Assembly: GCF_002783505.1 (NCBI RefSeq)
Contig: NZ_PFGL01000051.1
Coordinates: forward strand, 1-64,000
Direction of reading: 5' to 3'
Length of the DNA stretch: 64,000 nt
Source: Shewanella sp. CG12_big_fil_rev_8_21_14_0_65_47_15
GTDB taxonomy: Bacteria > Pseudomonadota > Gammaproteobacteria > Enterobacterales > Shewanellaceae
Positions within the stretch are counted from its first letter, which is position 1, and each line of letters begins with the position of its first letter. The position numbers and the translations under genes are program-made. Below, piece after piece: positions 51,852-62,011 of this stretch. The notes beneath the pieces were generated by a model, which saw nothing but the letters and a program-made list of their open reading frames with translations, searched no databases and was not told the DNA's origin.

Positions 51852-53071
51852 GTATTTGTTTTTTCTTTCACTATCAACGAAAGTAATTGCCGTGCCAGCG
51901 TGAGTTTGTCAGTGGCGGGCAAATCTTGGCTGCCTTGCGGCCAGAACACGCGCAGGGCATTGGCATCGGCATTAAAACCAAGTCCTGCGACGGAAATGTC
52001 GTTTGCGGCGATCATATTCAAGTTTTTACGTTTGAGTTTATCGCGGGCATAGGTTTCTACATCATGGGTTTCTGCGGCGAATCCCACCACAAAGGGATGG
52101 TTAGGTAAGCTCGCAACCGTGGCTAAGATATCAGGATTCCTCACCAGCGCAAGTTGCATTTCTTCCGCCGATTTTTTGATTTTGCAGGTGGCGATGTCGC
52201 TAATGCGATAGTCGGCAACGGCGGCGCAGCCAATAAAAATATCTTTTTTATCAACCTTATCCATTACAGCGTCGAGCATATTTTGCGCCGATTCTACATC
52301 GATGCGTGTCACGCCTTCGGGAGTGGCTAGATTAACTGGCCCTGAGACCAAAGTCACAGTTGCGCCCATCTCTGCCGCAGCTTTGGCGAGGGCAAAACCC
52401 ATTTTCCCCGAACTGTGATTCGAAATGTATCTAACGGGGTCGATAGCTTCGCGGGTCGGGCCGGCGGTGATCAGTACCGATTGTCCTAGCAGAGGTTTAG
52501 GCGCTGGGGGGTCATTAACCGCAAAAAATTGCGTCGCTAATTCGGCAATATCCAATGGCTCTAACATACGTCCAGGGCCGACTTCACCACAGGCTTGGCT
52601 GCCGCTCGCGGGCCCCCAGAGGGTAAAGCCGCGGGCTGTAAGGCTCGCTAAATTCGCTTGAGTTGCCAGATTGCGATACATCTGCTGATTCATCGCCGGA
52701 CACAGGGCGATAGGCGCCTCGGTGGCAAGACAAGTGGTGGTGATTAATTCATCTGCCATACCGGCATTGATACGGGCGAGTAAGTTGGCCGTTGCGGGGG
52801 CGATAATGACCAGATCGGCCCAACGGGCGAGTTCAATGTGCCCCATGGCGGCCTCTGCCGCAGGATCGAGCAAACTAGACGCGATGGGATGTCCAGACAA
52901 GGCTTGCAGTGTGAGGGGGGTGATAAACTCCATTGCACTTTGACTCATCACCACGCGCACATCAAAGCCGCGTTCTTTTAGTCGGCGCACTAAATCAGCA
53001 CTTTTATAGGCGGCTATGCCGCCACCAATGCCCAATAGGACGTTTTTATTTGTCAGGCTCACAGACATCAT
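51848..53071 (-). CDS. coaBC: bifunctional phosphopantothenoylcysteine decarboxylase/synthase
   Basis: A 407-residue CoA-pathway enzyme. The CoaC flavoprotein half ([49 protein letters not shown]) is followed by the CoaB half ([31 protein letters not shown]). It joins cysteine to phosphopantothenate and decarboxylates the product. Adjacent ATGs at 53071 and 53068 are both possible; an upstream GTG at 53104 gives extra residues not found in the family. Confidence 0.95.
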   Translation of the reverse strand: MMSVSLTNKNVLLGIGGGIAAYKSADLVRRLKERGFDVRVVMSQSAMEFITPLTLQALSGHPIASSLLDPAAEAAMGHIELARWADLVIIAPATANLLARINAGMADELITTTCLATEAPIALCPAMNQQMYRNLATQANLASLTARGFTLWGPASGSQACGEVGPGRMLEPLDIAELATQFFAVNDPPAPKPLLGQSVLITAGPTREAIDPVRYISNHSSGKMGFALAKAAAEMGATVTLVSGPVNLATPEGVTRIDVESAQNMLDAVMDKVDKKDIFIGCAAVADYRISDIATCKIKKSAEEMQLALVRNPDILATVASLPNHPFVVGFAAETHDVETYARDKLKRKNLNMIAANDISVAGLGFNADANALRVFWPQGSQDLPATDKLTLARQLLSLIVKEKTNT

Positions 53072-53192
53072 CCGAGATTGAAATAATGCCGCCAACGATA
53101 TCACAAAGCGGTCAATTTTAGTGACTATCCCAGTTCAAAAAATCTCGTCCATACTCTGTAAACGGCAAATGGGGGAAATGACAGGAGGTCGT

Positions 53193-53870
53193 ATGGCGAT
53201 TAAGGACTGGCCAGAGGGAGAAGGACCCAGAGATAAGCTGTTACAAAAAGGGGCTGCACATCTGTCCGATGCTGAATTGCTTGCCGTTTTGCTGCGCAAT
53301 GGTTTGTCTGGGCTCAATGCGGTGGATTTAGCGCGTTCACTTATCCATGAATTTGGCGGATTAAGAAGCCTACTTTGTGCACCAAAGCATCAGGTGTGTC
53401 GACTTCCGGGCGTGGGACCTGTAAAATACGCCCAGCTTCAAGCCGCGGCTGAATTAGCACGGCGTGTGGCACAAGAAAACCTGCAGAGAGGTCAGGTTTT
53501 GACAAATCCCGATTTAACTCGGGACTATTTAATGCGACAATTAGCTGACCGCTCCTATGAAGTGTTCGCAATTTTGCTGCTGGATAGCCAGCATAGAGTA
53601 ATTCAGTTTGTCGAATTATTCCGCGGAACCATAGATTCAGCCTCAGTATATCCACGTGAAGTGGTGAGCTTAGTGCTTGAAAAAAAGGCTGCTGCCGTCA
53701 TAGTGTGTCACAATCATCCGTCGGGGATTGCCGAGCCCAGTCAGGCTGACCGACGAATAACTGAGCGATTAAAAAATGCGTTAGCAACCATAGATGTATC
53801 CTTGTTGGATCATATGGTTGTCGGTGATCGAGAGATAGTTTCTTTTGCGGAACGAGGCTGGATTAATTAA
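53193..53870 (+). CDS. radC: RadC-family JAB/MPN-domain protein
   Basis: A 225-residue protein: helix-hairpin-helix N-terminus ([21 protein letters not shown]) and a JAB1/MPN metal site ([19 protein letters not shown]). The ATG at 53193 has GGAGG five bases upstream. The historical DNA-repair name is not well supported; the biochemical role is uncertain. It is divergent from coaBC and lies ahead of rpmB. Confidence 0.95.
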   Translation: MAIKDWPEGEGPRDKLLQKGAAHLSDAELLAVLLRNGLSGLNAVDLARSLIHEFGGLRSLLCAPKHQVCRLPGVGPVKYAQLQAAAELARRVAQENLQRGQVLTNPDLTRDYLMRQLADRSYEVFAILLLDSQHRVIQFVELFRGTIDSASVYPREVVSLVLEKKAAAVIVCHNHPSGIAEPSQADRRITERLKNALATIDVSLLDHMVVGDREIVSFAERGWIN

Positions 53871-53878
53871 TCTAACAC

Positions 53879-53907
53879 TTGATCTTCACTCTGTGATCGT
53901 GTATAAA
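53879..53907 (+). promoter_or_regulatory. sigma-70-type promoter for rpmB-rpmG
   Basis: TTGATC (53879-53884) and TATAAA (53902-53907) are separated by 17 bases, starting just after the radC stop and about 85 bases before rpmB. The GC-rich leader between them and rpmB includes the imperfect repeat GCCTCG/CGAGGC. Confidence 0.6.
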
Positions 53908-53991
53908 ATGCGCCCTCTTTGTGCCTCGGGCGACGGCCATACGAGGCACATTAATGCTCGAGCGTTAAAATTGTTTTTGGAGAAGATTGAC

Positions 53992-54228
53992 ATGTCAAGA
54001 GTATGCCAAGTTACTGGCAAGAAGCCGATGGTTGGTAACAACCGTTCGCACGCAAAAAACGCGACCCGTCGTCGTTTTTTACCTAACCTGCAAAACCACC
54101 GTTTCTGGTTAGAAGAAGAAAAACGTTTCGTACAGTTACGTGTATCTACTAAAGGTATCCGTCTGATCGATAAGAAAGGTATTGAAGTTGTTGTTGCTGA
54201 ACTTCGTGCCCGTGGCGAGAAGGTGTAA
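53992..54228 (+). CDS. rpmB: 50S ribosomal protein L28
   Basis: A 78-residue ribosomal protein starting [20 protein letters not shown]. The ATG at 53992 follows TTGGAGAAG at good spacing. The longer open frame from 53845 is not real. It is cotranscribed with rpmG, six bases downstream. Confidence 0.98.
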   Translation: MSRVCQVTGKKPMVGNNRSHAKNATRRRFLPNLQNHRFWLEEEKRFVQLRVSTKGIRLIDKKGIEVVVAELRARGEKV

Positions 54229-54234
54229 TAGATC

Positions 54235-54408
54235 ATGGCTAAAGCTAAAGGTAATCGTGAGAAGATCAAATTAGTTTCTACAGCTAAAACTGGTCACTTC
54301 TACACAACTGAAAAAAACAAGCGTAACATGCCAGAAAAAATGGAAATCAAAAAATTTGATCCCGTTATTCGCCAGCACGTTATCTACAAAGAAGCCAAAA
54401 TCAAGTAA
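54235..54408 (+). CDS. rpmG: 50S ribosomal protein L33
   Basis: A 57-residue product starting [20 protein letters not shown] and ending VIYKEAKIK. No Cys is present, so this is the zinc-free form. It is six bases after rpmB, the conserved order. Confidence 0.97.
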   Translation: MAKAKGNREKIKLVSTAKTGHFYTTEKNKRNMPEKMEIKKFDPVIRQHVIYKEAKIK

Positions 54409-54428
54409 TTCTTGGTTAGTGTTTCGAG

Positions 54429-54460
54429 AAAAGCCCCTTAAATAAGGGGCTTTTTTTTTT
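54429..54460 (+). terminator. rho-independent terminator of rpmB-rpmG
   Basis: AAAAGCCCCTT with loop AAAT and AAGGGGC is followed by ten T residues, 20 bases beyond the rpmG stop. Confidence 0.95.
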
Positions 54461-54595
54461 GCGTTTTTTTAGCGGTGAGTCATCAAGTTGAGATAATTTT
54501 ATCGCAAACTTAAGTCATCGAATTTTGCGCCGTACAGTTAAAAAAATGTAAACACTTACTGAAAGTGTAAAATTGTGCGAATGTAAGCACTTTAA

Positions 54596-54653
54596 TGTAT
54601 TAAAACTGCATTTTAATGAGAATAAATTCTTTATATGTGAATTAAAATGCAAT
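54596..54653 (+). promoter_or_regulatory. ArgR-box-like sites upstream of argA
   Basis: TGTGAATTAAAATGCAAT (54636-54653) fits the ARG-box pattern TnTGAAT-N4-ATnCA well. TGTATTAAAACTGCATTT (54596-54613) is a second, weaker match, and ATGAGAATAAATTCTTTA (about 54615-54632) a third. The three centres are about 20 bases apart, the spacing expected for an ArgR hexamer. They lie 80-140 bases ahead of argA, in a 325-base gap with no other feature. Confidence 0.6.
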
Positions 54654-54733
54654 ACCATACGCGAAACTTAATGATTCATTCCTGGCGTGTTCATAGTGAC
54701 GTTGCCAGCTCAAAAATGAGGTGTAAATAACGC

Positions 54734-56053
54734 GTGCGTACCACTGAACTGGTTGATGGATTTCGTCATTCTGCCCCCTATGTCAATGCTCACAGAGGTA
54801 AAACTTTTGTGGTCATGTTGGGTGGTGAAGCTTTGGCTCAAAATCAATTTCGCGCCATCTTAAACGATGTCGCTTTGCTGCACAGTTTAGGGATTAAAGT
54901 CGTATTGGTATATGGTGCTAGGCCGCAGATAGATGCTGCCTTGGCTGCCAACGGTATTGAACCTGCTTATCACGAGGGTGTACGTATCACGGATGAAGAC
55001 TCTCTCAAAGTGATCAAACAAGTGGCGGGTGCGCTGCAGTTTGATATCACCGCACGTTTGTCGATGAGTCTAAGTAACACGCCCATGCAAGGCGCGCAAA
55101 TTAACTTAGTCAGCGGTAATTTTGTGATTGCTCAACCGTTAGGCGTGGATAATGGCATCGATTTTTGTTTGAGTGGCAAAGTGCGTCGTATCGATGTGCA
55201 AGGCTTAAAACGGCAGCTAGATAATCACTGCATCGTATTGATGGGGCCGATTGCCGCTTCGGTTACCGGTGAGAGCTTTAACTTAACGGCGGAAGAGATT
55301 GCCACTCAAGTGGCGATTAAGCTTAAAGCCGATAAGATGATTGGTTTTAGCTCACAGAACGGTATTCTCGATCGTAACGGTGATGTGATTGCCGAGTTAA
55401 TGCCCAATGATGCGCAGAATATTCTTAATAAGCTTGCCGAGCAAGGCTCCGCCTGTGTGGGCACTATGGCTTTCTTGAAGGCGAGCATTGATGCCTGTCG
55501 CAATGGTGTACCGCGTTGTCACTTGGTCAGTTATCTCGAAGATGGTGCGCTGCTGCAGGAACTGTTCTCCCGTGAAGGTATTGGTACTCAAATTGTGACT
55601 GAAAGTGCCGAGCGATTACGCCGTGCTTCGATCGCCGATATTGGTGGGGTGTTGAACCTTATCCGTCCATTGGAGGAGCAAGGCATTCTGGTGCGCCGTA
55701 GCCGTGAGCAACTCGAGATTGAAATCGAGCAGTTTATGCTGATTGAGCGTGATGGCTTAGTGATTGGCTGTGCCGCGCTTTATCCTTTTGAAGAAGATAA
55801 TGCCGGTGAGTTTGCTTGTCTTGTGGTGCACCCCGATTATCGCGATGCCGACCGTGGTAGCCTGCTGCTGAAGAATATTATTGGCCAAGCGCGCAGCCGT
55901 GGTTATTCACGCTTGTTCGCGCTGACAACACGTAGCATTCACTGGTTTTTAGAGCATGGTTTTGTGATTGAAGATGTGGAAGCGCTGCCGCAGAAGAAAA
56001 AGCAGCTGTATAACTATCAGCGCCGTTCAAAAATTCTCGCCCTCGATCTCTAA
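54734..56053 (+). CDS. argA: amino-acid N-acetyltransferase (N-acetylglutamate synthase)
   Basis: A 439-residue enzyme with an amino-acid-kinase-like N-terminal domain (about 1-280, [20 protein letters not shown]) that binds arginine and a C-terminal GNAT domain (about 290-439, [20 protein letters not shown]). It makes N-acetylglutamate from glutamate and acetyl-CoA, the first step of arginine synthesis. The start is GTG at 54734 with GAGGTG about ten bases upstream. Control by arginine feedback and ArgR is expected. Confidence 0.96.
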   Translation: MRTTELVDGFRHSAPYVNAHRGKTFVVMLGGEALAQNQFRAILNDVALLHSLGIKVVLVYGARPQIDAALAANGIEPAYHEGVRITDEDSLKVIKQVAGALQFDITARLSMSLSNTPMQGAQINLVSGNFVIAQPLGVDNGIDFCLSGKVRRIDVQGLKRQLDNHCIVLMGPIAASVTGESFNLTAEEIATQVAIKLKADKMIGFSSQNGILDRNGDVIAELMPNDAQNILNKLAEQGSACVGTMAFLKASIDACRNGVPRCHLVSYLEDGALLQELFSREGIGTQIVTESAERLRRASIADIGGVLNLIRPLEEQGILVRRSREQLEIEIEQFMLIERDGLVIGCAALYPFEEDNAGEFACLVVHPDYRDADRGSLLLKNIIGQARSRGYSRLFALTTRSIHWFLEHGFVIEDVEALPQKKKQLYNYQRRSKILALDL

Positions 56054-56075
56054 GCCGTTCTAAATCAATTCAATC

Positions 56076-56100
56076 AATGCCAGCGAGTGCTGGCATTTTT
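56076..56100 (+). terminator. terminator of argA
   Basis: AATGCCAGC-gagt-GCTGGCATT followed by TTT lies 23 bases beyond the argA stop. Confidence 0.9.
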
Positions 56101-56158
56101 ATCTTTAACGCTGTAGATAGGGTTCCTCGCCTAAAGTAGAGCAATGCTCTTACATCCT

Positions 56159-57049
56159 TTACGCTTGTACCTTCTTGCGTTTATAGGCCATGTCTAAGGT
56201 AAAGATGAGCAGTGCGCTCCAAATAAAGCCGAAGGTCACGCCTTTTTCTGCATCGAAGGGCTCATTAAATAGACTCACCGCGAGGATGAACATGATACTC
56301 GGGCCGATATATTGGAAAAAACCGAGCATAGACAAAGGAATGCGGACCGCCGCCCCCGCAAAACACAGCAGAGGGATAGTGGTAACAATACCCGCCGCCA
56401 TCAGCAGTAAGTTTAAATGCCAATTGTTGGTTAGCATATTGGCGGTCGCCGCATCCAGCGTTGTAAGAAGATAAATTAACGCAACGGGCAGTAAAAGCGC
56501 GGTTTCGACCAGTAGACCTGATTTTGCATCTACATTCACTTTTTTGCGTAATAGGGCGTAAAAGCCAAAGCTGCCAGCCAGTGCGAGCGAAACAATTGGG
56601 ATGGAACCAAATGAAATCAGCTGGATTAGCACTCCGGCGCTGGCAAGTGCTACGGCAAACCATTGCAATTTACGTAATCTTTCCCCTAAAAACAGCATGC
56701 CCAGCAATACATTCAATAGTGGGTTGATAAAGTAGCCTAAGCTGGCATCGAGCATATGATCATTATTGACTGCCCAAATGAAAATCAACCAGTTGCCCGC
56801 AATGAGTATCGAAGTGACCGTGAGCACCATCAGTTGCCTAGGCTGTTTAAAAAGTTGGCGTAATTTTTCAAAACCGCCGATAAACATCATGATGATCACC
56901 ATAAACACAAATGACCAAATTACCCGATGAAGTAAAATTTCGGTGGCGGAAACCTGTTGGAGCAGTTTGAAATATAAAGGTGCAAAACCCCACATGCAGT
57001 AAGCACTGACGGCGAGTAGGATCCCTTTGCGGTATTCATGGTCTGGCAT
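56159..57049 (-). CDS. rarD: EamA-family transporter RarD
   Basis: A 296-residue membrane protein with about ten helices, starting MPDHEYRKGILLAVSAYCMWGFAPLYFK as in RarD of E. coli. The longer frame to 57223 adds a soluble extension not seen in the family. The substrate is unknown; the family is annotated as chloramphenicol-sensitive protein. It is in the rarD-yigI-recQ block, as in enterobacteria. Confidence 0.92.
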   Translation of the reverse strand: MPDHEYRKGILLAVSAYCMWGFAPLYFKLLQQVSATEILLHRVIWSFVFMVIIMMFIGGFEKLRQLFKQPRQLMVLTVTSILIAGNWLIFIWAVNNDHMLDASLGYFINPLLNVLLGMLFLGERLRKLQWFAVALASAGVLIQLISFGSIPIVSLALAGSFGFYALLRKKVNVDAKSGLLVETALLLPVALIYLLTTLDAATANMLTNNWHLNLLLMAAGIVTTIPLLCFAGAAVRIPLSMLGFFQYIGPSIMFILAVSLFNEPFDAEKGVTFGFIWSALLIFTLDMAYKRKKVQA

Positions 57050-57234
57050 GGGGCATCTTCGAAGGACAACAAGACCGCGATTGTAGGTGGGTCTGTTGTC
57101 TGACTCAAGGTATGTCTTAAAGACTTTTTGGTTACAGAATATCTCGGTAGCGTATTTTAGGGTTGATAGTAATAAATATAATTTATTAATCAATGCATTG
57201 AAGTTTGAATAGTCTACTGTCAATCACGAGAGCG

Positions 57235-57708
57235 TTAACCTACCATATAAGTACCAGTTCCAAATGCGATATGTGTGCCTTGTTCATTATGCAACTCCAT
57301 CCGGCACACCGACACCCGGTTGCCAGCTCGGATCACGCTGCCCGTGCCGGTAAAGATTTGGCCACGTCCCGGCCTAAGGTAATCGACCCGCATATCAATC
57401 GTCCCCAGAGTTTGCAGGCGTTGTTGTAATTCTTCGATTGTCCAATCTTCACGGCTTGCGACCAGCCCTGCAAAGGCTGTGAGTCCGCCGACCACATCGA
57501 GCACCGTCGCCGTGACACCGCCGTGGAGAATTTGTTGGTGAATATTGCCGATAAGCTCAGGTTTCATATTGATCACTACCTCTACGCCATCGATATCGTA
57601 GCGCTTAATATCGAGTCCGAGCAGATTATGAAAAGGTACATGTTGATCAAATACTTCTGCGACACGTTTTAATACCTCGGCTTGGATCTGGGTCGTCATT
57701 ATGTCCAT
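57235..57708 (-). CDS. yigI: YigI-type hotdog acyl-CoA thioesterase
   Basis: A 157-residue single hotdog-fold protein. Conserved segments are NIHQQILHGGVTATVLDVVGG, LGTIDMRVDYLRPGRGQ and RMELHNEQGTHIAFGTGTYMVG, which match E. coli YigI closely in pattern. It should hydrolyse medium- to long-chain acyl-CoA. The rarD and recQ neighbours support the name. Confidence 0.92.
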   Translation of the reverse strand: MDIMTTQIQAEVLKRVAEVFDQHVPFHNLLGLDIKRYDIDGVEVVINMKPELIGNIHQQILHGGVTATVLDVVGGLTAFAGLVASREDWTIEELQQRLQTLGTIDMRVDYLRPGRGQIFTGTGSVIRAGNRVSVCRMELHNEQGTHIAFGTGTYMVG

Positions 57709-57919
57709 CCTTGTGGCGAAATTGAGCTTAATTGGGTTTCTTATCGATACTTATCTGTCGACAAGTGCGGCTTAGAGCAATTAATCTACAGTGAAGCTAA
57801 CGATAAATGCAACTCTGCTGCTCAGAGGAAACGATGCCAACTGGCGATCCAATATTGACGCAAGACAGGAGCGGTTCAGTCCTTTAGAATAAGCCCCTCA
57901 CTTTTTAGATAGAAGATCC

Positions 57920-59743
57920 ATGGAAAAGCTCGTACTCGACATACATGATGATCCCCTTTCCCAGCGTCTCGCACAGGTATTTGGCTACCGTGACTTTCGA
58001 GATGGGCAGCGGGAGGTGATAGAACGTGTCTGCGGTGGGCAAGATTGCTTAGTGATCATGCCGACTGGTGGCGGTAAGAGCCTATGTTATCAGCTGCCAG
58101 CGCTACTGATGGATGGCATCACTATTGTGGTATCACCATTGATTTCCTTGATGAAAGATCAAGTCGATAGCTTATTGCAAACCGGTGTCGCTGCGGCTTA
58201 TCTCAATTCCTCTTTGCCACGGGAGCAGAGTGCCGAAGTGTTAAGGCAGCTGCGCCATGGTGAATTAAAGCTGCTTTATGTGTCACCTGAGCGCTTATTA
58301 ACGGCTGATTTTGTTGAGCGCATGCAGACCATGCCATTGGCGATGTTTGCTATCGACGAGGCGCATTGCATTAGCCAGTGGGGTCACGATTTTCGCCCAG
58401 AATATGCCGCGCTCGGTCAGTTAAAACAACTCTTCCCCTATGTGCCTATGATGGCACTGACTGCTACGGCGGATCAGGCGACACGCCAGAGTATTTGTGA
58501 GCGTTTAGGTATCGATCCCTACCGGTTATTGTCGAGTTTTGATCGGCCCAATATTCGCTATACCGTAGCCGAAAAACTCAATGCAGCTAATCAGTTACGG
58601 CATTTTCTAACGCAACAGAATGGCACCAACGGGATTATTTACTGTAGCAGTCGCCGTCGTGTCGACGAAGTGGCCGAACGTTTATGTCTGCAAGGTTTTA
58701 ATGCCAAGGCTTACCATGCGGGAATGACCCAGGAAGACCGTGGTGCAGTACAGGATAGTTTCCTTAAAGATCAAATCGATATCGTGGTTGCCACTGTGGC
58801 CTTTGGCATGGGTATTAACAAATCGAATGTGCGTTTTGTGGTGCATTACGATATTCCTAAAAGTATCGAGGCTTATTATCAAGAAACGGGCCGAGCAGGC
58901 CGTGATGGGCTCGATGCAGAAGCTTTTATGTTGTTCGATCCCGCCGATATTGGTCGGGTGCGGCATTTGATTGAACAGTCCGAGCCTGGGCCGCAGCAGC
59001 AGGTCGAATTCCATAAACTCAATACCATGGCTGCCTTTGCCGAGGCGCAAACCTGCCGCCGCCAAGTGTTGCTGCATTACTTTGATGAGAGCGCGCTAGA
59101 GCCCTGTGGTAACTGCGATATTTGCCTCGATCCGCCTAAACGTTATAACGGTACCGAAGATGCACAAAAGGTGTTGTCATGTATTTTCCGTTTAGGGCAA
59201 CGTTTTGGTATTAATCATTTGATAGAAGTATTGCGTGGCTCGAAAGGCGCACCGATAGTCGACAGGGGACATGACAAGCTCACGACTTGGGGAATAGGCA
59301 AAGATAAGAGTCACGAGTATTGGTTGAGTGTGATCCGTCAACTGATTCATTTGGGGCTAGCGAGCCAAGATGTGACCCGAGGTTCATCTATTATCTTAAA
59401 CCCATCGGCAAGGCCTGTGCTCAAAGGTGAAGTAGCATTAATGCTCGCCGAACCGCGTATTCAGTTAACGACCACAAAACGTAAGGTGAGCCAGTCTAAG
59501 GCACCGCTGAATTATGATCGTAAATTATTCGCGCGGCTAAAATTGTTGCGTAGAACCATTGCCGAGCAACAGGATGTGCCGCCGTATTTAGTGTTTAACG
59601 ATGCGACGCTCGCGGAAATGGCGGCCATGATGCCAACGAGTGCGGGGGAAATGCTCGCAGTCAACGGGGTGGGCGAGCGTAAACTGAGTCGTTTCGGTGA
59701 CGCATTTCTGGATGAAATTGCCGCTTACTTAGCGGGAGAATAG
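57920..59743 (+). CDS. recQ: ATP-dependent DNA helicase RecQ
   Basis: A 607-residue helicase with motif I MPTGGGKSLCYQLPAL, motif II IDEAHCISQWGHDFRPEY, motif VI QETGRAGRDG, the zinc site (CRRQVLLHYF, CGNCDICLD), winged helix and a C-terminal HRDC domain. It unwinds DNA in recombinational repair. Its last 19 bases overlap the end of the convergent gene at 59725. Confidence 0.97.
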   Translation: MEKLVLDIHDDPLSQRLAQVFGYRDFRDGQREVIERVCGGQDCLVIMPTGGGKSLCYQLPALLMDGITIVVSPLISLMKDQVDSLLQTGVAAAYLNSSLPREQSAEVLRQLRHGELKLLYVSPERLLTADFVERMQTMPLAMFAIDEAHCISQWGHDFRPEYAALGQLKQLFPYVPMMALTATADQATRQSICERLGIDPYRLLSSFDRPNIRYTVAEKLNAANQLRHFLTQQNGTNGIIYCSSRRRVDEVAERLCLQGFNAKAYHAGMTQEDRGAVQDSFLKDQIDIVVATVAFGMGINKSNVRFVVHYDIPKSIEAYYQETGRAGRDGLDAEAFMLFDPADIGRVRHLIEQSEPGPQQQVEFHKLNTMAAFAEAQTCRRQVLLHYFDESALEPCGNCDICLDPPKRYNGTEDAQKVLSCIFRLGQRFGINHLIEVLRGSKGAPIVDRGHDKLTTWGIGKDKSHEYWLSVIRQLIHLGLASQDVTRGSSIILNPSARPVLKGEVALMLAEPRIQLTTTKRKVSQSKAPLNYDRKLFARLKLLRRTIAEQQDVPPYLVFNDATLAEMAAMMPTSAGEMLAVNGVGERKLSRFGDAFLDEIAAYLAGE

Positions 59744-61506
59744 AGATGTTGAGGGCATTCTCCGACTTTCAATTTCCCTAGTTGATTAATACTTGCGCGT
59801 TTAATTAACGACTCTAAGGTATCAAATTGTTGTAACACAGCGATGCCGATATTCACTCGGCTTGAACCCTGCCAGGGTTGAATCGTTGTCGTTAATTGGT
59901 TCACCACCCGCTGAGCACCAACCGTAGACGTGTGGGGGAGGAGGATGACCATTTCGTCCATAGAGTAGCGGATGAGTTTGTCCTGTTCGCGTAGCTTGTG
60001 TAGCAATTCATCTTGGAGTGGCGACATATCAACCTGACGTATCTGGCAGGCGTTAAAAAGTAATAACGTCAGTGGGTAATTTCCCTGTTTTGCACTGTGG
60101 AGTGCCATTTCGAGTTGTTCTAATGGTGATAGTGGTTGCTCATCTGCACTTAAACTCGGGGCACGATTATTCTGTTTATCGATAAAAAACCAAATAGCGC
60201 CGCCTAATATTGCCATAATCACCAAGAAGAGCGTGCTATATGCCCAATCGAGATCCAGTTCTTGGAGGAGAGAAGGATTATTGATGGTGCTGTCCGTTGT
60301 TACTTGTTGGATACCTTGCTGGTTGAGGCGTGCTTTGAACTGCAAAATACGGGTATGGCTCATGGCCTGATTTGTAAGTTCTGCCACTTGAAAGCGTTTA
60401 AGTAGGTATGCATGGGCCTGTTGAAAATCCCCTTTTCGAGTGTAATAGTCATCCAAAATTCCATAGAACCATTTAAGATCAGAGTATTGCTTTAAATTTT
60501 CCCCCTGCTCAATAGCGGATTTCATTAGGGTTAAGGCCGCTTCGTCTTGATCTTGGGCAAAACGTATTTGAGCCAGTAGCCGAGTCGATAGCATCACTGC
60601 TAATTGTTGATTTTGTTTTTTGAAGGTATTGATGGCGATGGAAATATACTCTTCAGCTGTGTCGATACGGCCTTTATCGAGCGCGATCGAGGCTAAAATG
60701 GCATAGCTGTAGGCGAGTTCCAGTGGAGAGCCGAGTTCAGGTAATAGCGCTTTTGCTTGTTTTTCGAGTTTATCACTGTAGTCAAACTCTTGATTATCGA
60801 AAGCGATTCTTGCCGCATTGCATAAAGTGAAGTGCAATACTTTCCCTTTGGCATCTGTACTCTGTAAAGCAAGATTTGTGTAATACATGGCTTGGGGGAA
60901 GTCATGGGTTGCGTAGAGTAAATTGCCCATGGCCGCATAAATATAGGCCTGCGGTGGCCACACCCAATTTTGGGGTTGAGTATGTAGATCAGGATAAATA
61001 TCGATGGCGAGCCGCAAATCTTCGATGGCGGAAGAGAAATTATCCGTATTGGTATCGAGTTGACCCCTGAGACGTAGTGCATCTACGAGTGCTTGGGGTT
61101 GTTGATAACGGCGGGCAAGGGTGATCGCCGAATCGAGCAAAGGTAGGGCATTTTGAATATTATTGTAATTGAGGTTGGCGTCGGCTTGGCAGATCAAAAA
61201 ATAGGGGCGCGCTTGATCTAGCTTGAGTTGCTTAGCTTTTGCCTCGCCTAATTGAGCGAGATTAATGGCTGCTTCGTTCTCACCTAGCTGCAGTAGGTTT
61301 TGGCATTTTAAAATGCTAACGCGTAACCTATCTATATCTGTTGAGTTTTCAGGAGTTTGTTGCTTTTCTAATGTGGAAATCTGAGTGAAAGCTTTAACTG
61401 GATACTGATAGACAAGTTCAGTCAACTTATCTAATTGTTCGCTAGCACTGGCCCCATAGGGAAACAGCCATAACAGCAGGCTCAGCGCAAAGATGCGAAA
61501 ATCCAT
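59725..61506 (-). CDS. membrane TPR protein with degenerate GGDEF domain
   Basis: A 593-residue protein. A signal peptide (ALSLLLWLFPYGASA) is followed by TPR-like helices to about 430, a membrane helix (LFLVIMAILGGAIWFFI) and a cytoplasmic C-terminal domain. In that domain the GGDEF signature is replaced by SMDEM (LIRYSMDEMVILLPHTS), so cyclase activity is unlikely; a c-di-GMP or other sensor role is possible. The ATG at 61506 is preferred because GGAG lies six bases upstream. It is convergent with recQ and the ends overlap. Confidence 0.78.
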   Translation of the reverse strand: MDFRIFALSLLLWLFPYGASASEQLDKLTELVYQYPVKAFTQISTLEKQQTPENSTDIDRLRVSILKCQNLLQLGENEAAINLAQLGEAKAKQLKLDQARPYFLICQADANLNYNNIQNALPLLDSAITLARRYQQPQALVDALRLRGQLDTNTDNFSSAIEDLRLAIDIYPDLHTQPQNWVWPPQAYIYAAMGNLLYATHDFPQAMYYTNLALQSTDAKGKVLHFTLCNAARIAFDNQEFDYSDKLEKQAKALLPELGSPLELAYSYAILASIALDKGRIDTAEEYISIAINTFKKQNQQLAVMLSTRLLAQIRFAQDQDEAALTLMKSAIEQGENLKQYSDLKWFYGILDDYYTRKGDFQQAHAYLLKRFQVAELTNQAMSHTRILQFKARLNQQGIQQVTTDSTINNPSLLQELDLDWAYSTLFLVIMAILGGAIWFFIDKQNNRAPSLSADEQPLSPLEQLEMALHSAKQGNYPLTLLLFNACQIRQVDMSPLQDELLHKLREQDKLIRYSMDEMVILLPHTSTVGAQRVVNQLTTTIQPWQGSSRVNIGIAVLQQFDTLESLIKRASINQLGKLKVGECPQHLYSPAK

Positions 61507-61748
61507 TTTTTGCTCCATAAAATGCGTTTGATCACGTATCCGTAACTGCGGGTGGCGATTATAACTTTTTCAAATCATTTTTTGCATAAAAAACTGTTTT
61601 TTTCTTTAGGGTGAGGCTCAACTCATTGTATCGATTTTTCTGCACTAACAGCGGGTTAATTATGGGGGAACGATCACTTTTTTACGAATAAAACACGTCA
61701 ATATTTGCTTTGAGACGAAAAAATCACTGGAACATGAAAAAATTAGGG

Positions 61749-61777
61749 TTGACACTCTCGGCTAGGCAAGTTAAATA
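61749..61777 (+). promoter_or_regulatory. leu operon promoter
   Basis: TTGACA (61749-61754) and TAAATA (61772-61777) are separated by 17 bases, about 45 bases ahead of the leucine-rich leader. The preceding stretch 61507-61748 is AT-rich with no gene. Confidence 0.7.
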
Positions 61778-61821
61778 TTAACCGTCCTAGATTATTTGAA
61801 CAGAATAAATATTTAAATAAA

Positions 61822-61890
61822 ATGAATAGAATTAGCAGCAAACTCGATCTCCTCCTCTCTCTCCTCGCGGTTTATACGCGGAGGTCTTAG
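61822..61890 (+). CDS. leuL: leu operon leader peptide
   Basis: A 22-residue peptide (MNRISSKLDLLLSLLAVYTR and two more residues) with six CTC leucine codons in a run of eight codons. It is followed by a terminator and leuA, the standard layout for leucine attenuation: ribosome stalling at Leu codons when charged tRNA-Leu is scarce prevents termination. Confidence 0.9.
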   Translation: MNRISSKLDLLLSLLAVYTRRS

Positions 61891-61924
61891 TGTTGCACGC
61901 TCGATGAATAGGCAAAGCATTCAC

Positions 61925-61954
61925 AAACCCCGCACCAATGTTGCGGGGTTTTTT
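61925..61954 (+). terminator. leu attenuator terminator
   Basis: AAACCCCGCA / TGCGGGGTTT with a seven-base loop and a T6 run lies 34 bases after leuL and 57 before leuA. It is the attenuation terminator paired with the leader peptide. Confidence 0.9.
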
Positions 61955-62011
61955 GTATCTGAATACGGCAAAAGTTAAATAATGAACGGTGACGTTCCAT
62001 GGAGAAGCGAG

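Noticed and set aside
53886-54269. 127-codon minus-strand frame across rpmB and rpmG
   Set aside because: It is antisense to two certain ribosomal protein genes and has no ribosome site or recognisable product.
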